A stretch of 18,816 nucleotides of DNA, taken from positions 1 through 18,816 of the forward strand of contig JACDBJ010000101.1 in the NCBI GenBank assembly GCA_013695005.1, in the 5' to 3' direction. Position numbers and translations under genes: made by a program. Origin of the DNA: Pseudonocardiales bacterium (GTDB taxonomy: Bacteria > Actinomycetota > Actinomycetes > Mycobacteriales > Pseudonocardiaceae). Positions 14,352 to 18,816 of the stretch are shown here, in pieces. The notes under the pieces were generated by a model. That model ran no database searches and was not told the DNA's origin. It worked only from the letters and a program-made list of their open reading frames with translations. Numbering within the stretch: the first letter of the stretch is position 1; each line of letters opens with the position of its first letter.

Positions 14352-15108
14352 CCGTCCGAGCGGGGGTCCCGACGAGGTAGCGAAACGTGTTGTCCAACCG
14401 GTAGCCGCCGCTGGCCGTCCGGTAGTCGGCCAGTCCGGCCACCACGGCCCGGCGCACAGTGGCCGGGCTGGCGACACGCATCGCCTGCCGTCCGAGCCCG
14501 GAGTCGAGAAGATCGCGCAGCAGGCTGTCCTCGTCGGGATAGGAGAACGGGCACACCACCTCGCCGACCTCGGCCACGCCCAGGCCGGCCAACGTCGCCA
14601 GCCGTTCAAGGCGACCGTCGGCCGACAGCGGCGGCGGCACCGTGGCCCCGCTCGGGCGGGCGTTCGGGCGGGGCAGCAGGCCGGACAGGGCGCGACCGAG
14701 CTCGCGGATGTCGCAGTCCTGCTCCTTGCCCCAGACCGTGACCACCACCGGCGCACCGGGCCCGGCCACCCGTGCTGCCTCGCGCAGCGCCGTGAGCGGG
14801 TTCGCCACATGCATGATCGACTGCACGCAGACCACGCCGTCGAAACCGGCGGCGGGGTAGGGGAGCGCGAGCATGTCGCCGATGTCGAACGCCCCTTCCG
14901 GCACCAGCGCGGCCGCGTGCTCGATCTCGCCGCGGTCCGGGTCGATCCCGGTGACCTGCGCCCCGAGGTCCGCGGCCATCCGGCACAGCTGGCCGGTTCC
15001 GCACCCGAGGTCCAGCAGCGTCCGTCCCGGGCTGGCGCAGACCCGGTCCAGGACCCGCTGGTAGAGCGGCGTGACCCAGTCCGGTCGCGCCCTGTCCGGG
15101 TTGGTCAT
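14344..15108 (-). CDS. Class I SAM-dependent methyltransferase
   Basis: This 254-residue protein has the Rossmann-fold methyltransferase motifs: motif I LLDLGCGTGQ (31-40), the acidic end of strand 2 in VTGIDPD, motif II/III region FDIGDMLALPYPAAGFDGVV, and the post-core CVQSIMHVANPLTALREAAR typical of Methyltransf_11/UbiE-like enzymes. The acceptor substrate is not identifiable. The ATG at 15108 lies 2 nt after the TGA of the AcoR/MimR-like regulator gene, so the two are almost certainly on one transcript. Whether its function is linked to the monooxygenase pathway or to small-molecule modification is unknown. It converges on and overlaps the transporter gene. Confidence 0.88.
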   Translation of the reverse strand: MTNPDRARPDWVTPLYQRVLDRVCASPGRTLLDLGCGTGQLCRMAADLGAQVTGIDPDRGEIEHAAALVPEGAFDIGDMLALPYPAAGFDGVVCVQSIMHVANPLTALREAARVAGPGAPVVVTVWGKEQDCDIRELGRALSGLLPRPNARPSGATVPPPLSADGRLERLATLAGLGVAEVGEVVCPFSYPDEDSLLRDLLDSGLGRQAMRVASPATVRRAVVAGLADYRTASGGYRLDNTFRYLVGTPARTAI

Positions 15109-15110
15109 GC

Positions 15111-16976
15111 TCAGGGGCGGGTCGGCTGCTCCGGAATGTGCGGCACCCTGATCCCGTACTCACGGATCTTGCGGTAGATGGTGGCCCGCGACATTCCGAG
15201 CTGCTTGGCGGCGCGGACCTTGTTGCCGTCGAGGTTGAGCAAGGCCTGCACGATCGCGTCGCACTCGATGGACTCGAGCGGGGTTAGCACCCGGCGCGTG
15301 TTCGCCCGGCACTCCGGTGGGAGGTCCGCGACGGTGATCGTGCCGATCCGCCGGTGAGCGACGATCTTTCGCATGGTCTGGTAGAGCTGCTCGATGTTGC
15401 CTGACCAGCGGTTCTGCATCAGTACCCGCATCGCCTCGGCCGAGCAGGTCAGCGACCCGCCCTTCGTCAGCCGGGAGATCATGAACGGCACAAGCTCGCG
15501 CAGGTCTTCGATGTGGTGGCGCAGCGGGGGGACCTCGACGGTGCGCGGGAAGCAACGGAGCAGCCGGTCCAGGTCGCCGTCGTAGTCCGGGATGCGCTGC
15601 CCGCGGGTGGCGACCACCCACGGACGGTCGATGTCGGGGGACTCGCGGTGCGGCTCGAGCACGTCGTGCAGCGCCCGGAGCATCTCGCCGGGCAGCTCGT
15701 CGATGTGGCGCAGGATGATCGTCGAGGTACCGCCGTCGATCTCCTCGGCGAGCTCGTCGATCCAGGCAGTCGGCTCGGTGCCACTGGCCGCGGAGCCGTC
15801 GAACACCCGCAGGTGCCCGGCCGGCGAGTGGAACTGGTGCATGCCCCTGACGATCGCCAGCTTGCCGACACCCGGCTCACCCTCAAGCACCAGCCACTCC
15901 CCGTTGCGGAAGTGCCTGTCCACGTCGCGGCTGCACCTGGTCCACAGCGTTCCGGCGCCGACGACGCCTGGCAGCGTCACGGACGGCGGCATGACCTCGT
16001 GGCGACTGCTACCCACCTCGAAGGGTGGGGTGAGCTGGACCTGGACGATCCCACCGGCGACCGAGCTGTCCTCCCAGCTGGGCTTGCACAGCACGCGCGC
16101 CGTCGCTCCACTGGGCAGATCGAGGACGAGCAGCTGGCGGCCGCCGGTGTTCAGCGCTTCGGTCGCCTGGGCCAGCAGGATCTGCTGGTCGGCGGGATCG
16201 AGGATCTCCCGCGCCCGGTCGTTCATCATGAGCATGTCGTCGCTGATCGCCAGCACTGCGCCGTGACCGCGCCGGCACGCGGTGAGGTAGTCGTGCAGCA
16301 GGGCCAGCTCATGGCGGCCGGAGTGCTCGAACAGGGCCTCTTCGATCCGCTTCGCGGCGGTGGTGGCGGCGGCCATCATGATCGGGTTCGCGTCCACCCG
16401 CCAGCACGTCAGGTCGATGATGCCGACCAGCTTGCCGGTGACCGGGTGGTGGATCGGCGCGCCGGCACAGGCCAGGTCCTCGAGGTGCTCGGCGTAGTGC
16501 TCGTGGCCGAACACCTCGGCCGGGCCACGCCCCTCCAGCGCGGTGCCGATGCCGTTCGTGCCGACGTGCTGCTCGGAGTAGCTGAAGCCGACGTTGAGCT
16601 TGACCCGGTCGAGATGGGCACGCAGGGCGGAGTCGCCGGTATGACGGTCGAGCACGACGCCGTCGGCATCGGTGAGCACGATGCAAATGGGTTCGGACGC
16701 GAGCTGGTCGGCCAGGTCGCTGATGACCTTGCGGGCGCTGTGCGTGAGCCGGGTGTCGCGGTTCGGGTTGGGGTCGTAGGGCAGTTCGAGGTGATCCGCG
16801 GGGACGAGCCACTCCTTGGAGCGGTTCCAGGATGCGATGATGCTGTCGCGGACGACGCCAGGCTTGACCGGTTCGGCGGTGAGGAAGTGCTCCCGTTCGC
16901 GAGCGAGCAACGGGCTCGCTCCTGGCGGCCCGGCTGCCGTCGCTTGTGGGCTGTGCTGCAGGTGCCGTTTCGCCAC
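15111..16976 (-). CDS. mimR: AcoR/MimR-like regulator (GAF - AAA+ - Fis-type HTH) lacking the sigma-54 GAFTGA motif
   Basis: This 621-residue regulator has an N-terminal AcoR-type GAF domain (VRDSIIASWNRSKEW at 42-56; SEQHVGTNGIGTALEGRGPA at 134-153; AGAPIHHPVTGKLVGIIDLT at 171-190), a AAA+ domain with Walker A GEPGVGK (366-372), a Walker B-like IILRHIDEL (420-428), PPLRHHIEDLRELVP and WSGNIEQLYQ, and a C-terminal Fis-type helix-turn-helix (GNKVRAAKQLGMSRATIYRK, 584-603). The sigma-54-contacting GAFTGA loop expected between the Walker motifs is absent, in line with actinobacteria lacking sigma-54. GTG 16976 has GGAGGG 6 nt upstream. It lies divergent from a propane-monooxygenase gene, the same layout as mimR-mimABCD in mycobacteria, so it probably activates those genes in response to acetone, propane or a related compound. 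Confidence 0.9.
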   Translation of the reverse strand: MAKRHLQHSPQATAAGPPGASPLLAREREHFLTAEPVKPGVVRDSIIASWNRSKEWLVPADHLELPYDPNPNRDTRLTHSARKVISDLADQLASEPICIVLTDADGVVLDRHTGDSALRAHLDRVKLNVGFSYSEQHVGTNGIGTALEGRGPAEVFGHEHYAEHLEDLACAGAPIHHPVTGKLVGIIDLTCWRVDANPIMMAAATTAAKRIEEALFEHSGRHELALLHDYLTACRRGHGAVLAISDDMLMMNDRAREILDPADQQILLAQATEALNTGGRQLLVLDLPSGATARVLCKPSWEDSSVAGGIVQVQLTPPFEVGSSRHEVMPPSVTLPGVVGAGTLWTRCSRDVDRHFRNGEWLVLEGEPGVGKLAIVRGMHQFHSPAGHLRVFDGSAASGTEPTAWIDELAEEIDGGTSTIILRHIDELPGEMLRALHDVLEPHRESPDIDRPWVVATRGQRIPDYDGDLDRLLRCFPRTVEVPPLRHHIEDLRELVPFMISRLTKGGSLTCSAEAMRVLMQNRWSGNIEQLYQTMRKIVAHRRIGTITVADLPPECRANTRRVLTPLESIECDAIVQALLNLDGNKVRAAKQLGMSRATIYRKIREYGIRVPHIPEQPTRP

Positions 16977-17092
16977 GAGCTGCCCTCCGGCCTGCGCTGG
17001 TCCGCGATGGCCACGCGGAGTCTGGGCGCGTAGGCACTACGACCGTACCGCCGGCCAGCCGCTGACTGTAGGTATGACCCAAACGGATGCAT

Positions 17093-17107
17093 GTCTCAGG
17101 TTGAGAC
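17093..17107. promoter_or_regulatory. 15-bp palindrome, candidate regulator binding site upstream of the small gene
   Basis: GTCTCAGGTTGAGAC has perfect 6-bp outer arms GTCTCA/TGAGAC (extended by one base each side to TGTCTCA/TGAGACA, 17092-17108). It lies in the 195-bp divergent region between the regulator gene and the small gene, 64 nt before ATG 17172. It differs at only 2 of 15 positions from the site at 17488-17502. Confidence 0.75.
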
Positions 17108-17171
17108 AAGTTGGGCCAAGAGCCAGGTGTGGGATCGGGACACGGGACTCTCCGGGAGATGAGGCGCCTTG

Positions 17172-17423
17172 ATGAGCGAATCCGAGCCGGCCGTGACCGA
17201 GACGTTCAACCCGTGGAGTGTCGTCAATTTGGTGTTCAACCACCTGTCGGCACAAGGGTTGCATCCCGTCCTCGGCGAGGCAGGCCACCCGGCGCAACCG
17301 GCAGCGGAGCTGCTGCGCGCGCTGGGGATCGAGCCGGGGCCGGAAGGTCCCGGGCACGCGAAGCCGGACATCCGTGAACACCTCGCCGAGCTGCGCAACA
17401 CCATGCTCGGCGAGCGACCGTGA
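17172..17423 (+). CDS. Small uncharacterised protein encoded between the regulator and monooxygenase genes
   Basis: This 83-residue, acidic, soluble protein begins MSESEPAVTETFNPWSVVNL, followed by VFNHLSAQGLHPVLGEAGHP, and ends in a helical segment IREHLAELRNTMLG. No signal peptide, membrane segment or metal-binding cluster is visible. ATG 17172 (preceded by GAGG about 7 nt upstream) is preferred over the adjacent TTG 17169. It is oriented with the monooxygenase gene, 233 bp upstream of it, and each of the two genes has its own copy of the palindrome in front of it. From memory, short proteins with an N-P-W-x-V-V-N-L-V-F core accompany regulators of this kind in other actinobacteria, but I cannot assign a function. 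Coding character is supported by the ribosome site and codon usage. Confidence 0.75.
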   Translation: MSESEPAVTETFNPWSVVNLVFNHLSAQGLHPVLGEAGHPAQPAAELLRALGIEPGPEGPGHAKPDIREHLAELRNTMLGERP

Positions 17424-17656
17424 CCCGTGACCGGCACCTCACCTGCACAGATGTCGGAAGGAGTATGCAGCTAGTCGATCTTGAATCGTCTCAACTTGAG
17501 ACCTCGGCACGCCCGGACGTGGGTTGTGCTGCACAGACACGGCAACAAGCACGACATAGATACGAAACCAACTGAGAACTGAGAACCGCGTGCAGTGATC
17601 GAAGCTGACGGCTTACGGCCTCAGCCGACCCGAGTACACGGCGAGGAGTGTGACAA
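17424..17656 (+). promoter_or_regulatory. 233-bp upstream region of the monooxygenase operon
   Basis: No gene is seen here. The region holds the palindrome at 17488-17502, a short tandem CTGAGAA-CTGAGAA (17572-17585) and an A-rich patch, less GC-rich than the surroundings, around 17545-17580. A weak -10-like TAGATA (17557-17562) with CAGACA 17 bp upstream is the only promoter candidate and is not convincing. AGGAG at 17644-17648 is the ribosome site for mimA. Confidence 0.55.
17488..17502. promoter_or_regulatory. 15-bp palindrome, candidate regulator binding site upstream of mimA
   Basis: GTCTCAACTTGAGAC has perfect 7-bp arms (GTCTCAA/TTGAGAC) around one central base. It lies 155 nt before the mimA ATG and 65 nt after the small-gene stop, the position expected for an upstream activator site of a bacterial enhancer-binding-protein relative. 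Confidence 0.8.
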
Positions 17657-18816
17657 ATGAGTCGCCAGAGTGTGGCAAGGGCTCACCAGAAGATCCAGGA
17701 ACTGTCCTGGGAACCGATGTATCACACGCCGTATCAGAAGTACGGCACCGACTACACCTTCCAGAAGGCTCAGAAGAGGGACCCGCTCAAGCAGGTCCTT
17801 CGGTCCTACTTCCCCATGCAGGAAGAGAAGGACCACCGCGTGTACGGGGCCTCCGATGGCGCCATCCGCGGCAACATGTTCCGCCAGGTGCAGGAGCGCT
17901 GGCTGGAATGGCAGAAGCTGTTCCTGTCGATCATCCCGCTTCCGGAGATCTCGGCGGCGCGGTCCATGCCGATGCTGTTCCACACGGTGCCCAACCCGGA
18001 GCTGCACAACGGCCAGGCCATCCAGATGATCGACGAGGTCCGTCACTCGACGATCCAGCAGAACCTCAAGCGCCTGTACATGAACAACTACATCGACCCG
18101 GCGGGCTTCAACAACAGCCTCCGGAACTTCCAGAACGACTACTGCGGCAGCATCGGCCGCCAGTTCGCCGAGGGCTTCATCACCGGTGACGCCATCACAG
18201 CGGCGAGCATCTACCTCACCATCGTGGCCGAGACGGCGTTCACCAACACGCTGTTCGTGGCCATGCCCGCCGAGGCGGCGGCCAACGGCGACTACCTGTT
18301 GCCCACCGTGTTCCACTCGGTGCAGTCCGACGAGTCCCGGCACATCAGCAACGGCTACGCCACCTTGCTGATGGCCCTCGCCGACGAGGGCAACCACCAG
18401 CTGCTCGAGCGCGACCTGCGCTACGCCTGGTGGAACAACCACCGCGTCGTCGACGCCGCGATCGGCACCTTCATCGAGTACGGCACGAAGGACCGCCGCA
18501 AGGACCGTGAGAGCTACGCCGAGATGTGGCGCCGCTGGATCTACGACGACTACTACCGCAGCTACCTGGTCCCGCTCGAGAAGTACGGCCTGGTCATCCC
18601 GCACGACCTCATCGAAGAGTCCTGGAACCAGATCTGGAACAAGGGCTACGTCCACGAGGTCGCGCAGTTCTTCTGCACCGGTTGGCTCGCCAACTACTGG
18701 CGGATGGACCCGATGACGGACAAGGACTTCGAGTGGTTCGAGTACAAGTACCCGGGCTGGTACGACAAGTACGGCGCCTGGTGGGAGAACTACAACAGGC
18801 TCTCGATGCCCAACGG
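17657..18816 (+). CDS. mimA: Propane 2-monooxygenase-type diiron hydroxylase large subunit, 3'-truncated by the window
   Basis: The open frame runs 386 codons to the window end without a stop. It encodes the N-terminal two thirds or so of a soluble diiron monooxygenase alpha subunit (full length about 540). All six iron ligands are visible: E97 (LPEISAARS), E127 and H130 (IDEVRHS), E192 (VAETAF), E226 and H229 (SDESRH). Their spacing is identical to soluble methane monooxygenase (E114, E144, H147, E209, E243, H246), each offset by exactly 17. The sequence (HTPYQKYGTDYTFQKAQKRD) is of the propane 2-monooxygenase PrmA/MimA group, which hydroxylates propane at C2 and, in mycobacteria, also acetone and phenol. 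ATG 17657 has AGGAG 8 nt upstream. Reductase, small hydroxylase and coupling-protein genes are expected just beyond the window. Confidence 0.95.
   Translation, partial: MSRQSVARAHQKIQELSWEPMYHTPYQKYGTDYTFQKAQKRDPLKQVLRSYFPMQEEKDHRVYGASDGAIRGNMFRQVQERWLEWQKLFLSIIPLPEISAARSMPMLFHTVPNPELHNGQAIQMIDEVRHSTIQQNLKRLYMNNYIDPAGFNNSLRNFQNDYCGSIGRQFAEGFITGDAITAASIYLTIVAETAFTNTLFVAMPAEAAANGDYLLPTVFHSVQSDESRHISNGYATLLMALADEGNHQLLERDLRYAWWNNHRVVDAAIGTFIEYGTKDRRKDRESYAEMWRRWIYDDYYRSYLVPLEKYGLVIPHDLIEESWNQIWNKGYVHEVAQFFCTGWLANYWRMDPMTDKDFEWFEYKYPGWYDKYGAWWENYNRLSMPN

Noticed and set aside
17534..17562. CAGACA - 17 bp - TAGATA as the mimA promoter
   Set aside because: Both hexamers are poor matches, and the regulator-dependent promoter may not follow the consensus; kept only as a remark.
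17621..18655. 344-codon antisense frame opposite mimA
   Set aside because: The plus strand carries all six diiron ligands at exact spacing in an uninterrupted frame; the minus frame is a shadow.
1..18816. CRISPR arrays, rRNA or tRNA genes, intact insertion sequences
   Set aside because: No regularly spaced repeats, RNA signatures or transposase motifs were seen on reading both strands.

Overview
This is high-GC DNA (roughly 70 % G+C, with frequent GTG starts and 4-bp ATGA/GTGA gene overlaps) from an actinomycete. The content (propane-type diiron monooxygenase with an AcoR-like regulator, CoxG, Phd/VapC module) suggests the Pseudonocardiales, for example Pseudonocardia or Amycolatopsis; the genus is an inference.

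Region 1 (1-11512, all + strand) is a tightly packed catabolic operon. It encodes the three subunits of a xanthine-dehydrogenase/form-II-Cox type molybdenum hydroxylase (FAD subunit truncated by the window edge, 2Fe-2S subunit, Mo subunit). After a 382-bp gap come a CoxG-like membrane-anchored SRPBCC protein, a nitrilase-superfamily C-N hydrolase, HyuA and HyuB (ATP-dependent hydantoinase/oxoprolinase), a carbamate kinase and a ring-opening amidohydrolase of the cyanuric acid hydrolase/barbiturase family. Together this reads as a complete route for an N-heterocycle: hydroxylate the ring, open it, strip the carbamoyl/ureido group and handle the carbamate. It resembles oxidative pyrimidine breakdown (uracil to barbiturate to ureidomalonate) but carries HyuAB and carbamate kinase in addition. 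The real substrate cannot be read from sequence.

Region 2 (11513-12900) is a scar-like accessory patch. It holds the 3' remnant of a LysE-family exporter, a Phd/VapC-type toxin-antitoxin pair with a perfect palindromic operator over a probably leaderless promoter, and a second decayed copy of the last ~20 codons of the ring-opening amidohydrolase.

Region 3 (12901-14351) has a HAD-superfamily hydrolase on the minus strand, divergent from an acetate/succinate transporter (SatP/GPR1/FUN34/YaaH family) whose N-terminus appears frameshifted.

Region 4 (14344-18816) is a propane/acetone oxidation locus. On the minus strand are an AcoR/MimR-like regulator and a methyltransferase directly behind it. 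Divergently, on the plus strand, are a small uncharacterised protein and the start of the hydroxylase large subunit of a propane 2-monooxygenase (MimA/PrmA), cut off by the window end. A 15-bp palindrome (GTCTCA-RNT-TGAGAC) occurs upstream of the small gene and again upstream of mimA, and a degenerate copy lies in the HAD/SatP divergent region. This suggests one regulator links alkane/ketone oxidation to acetate transport.
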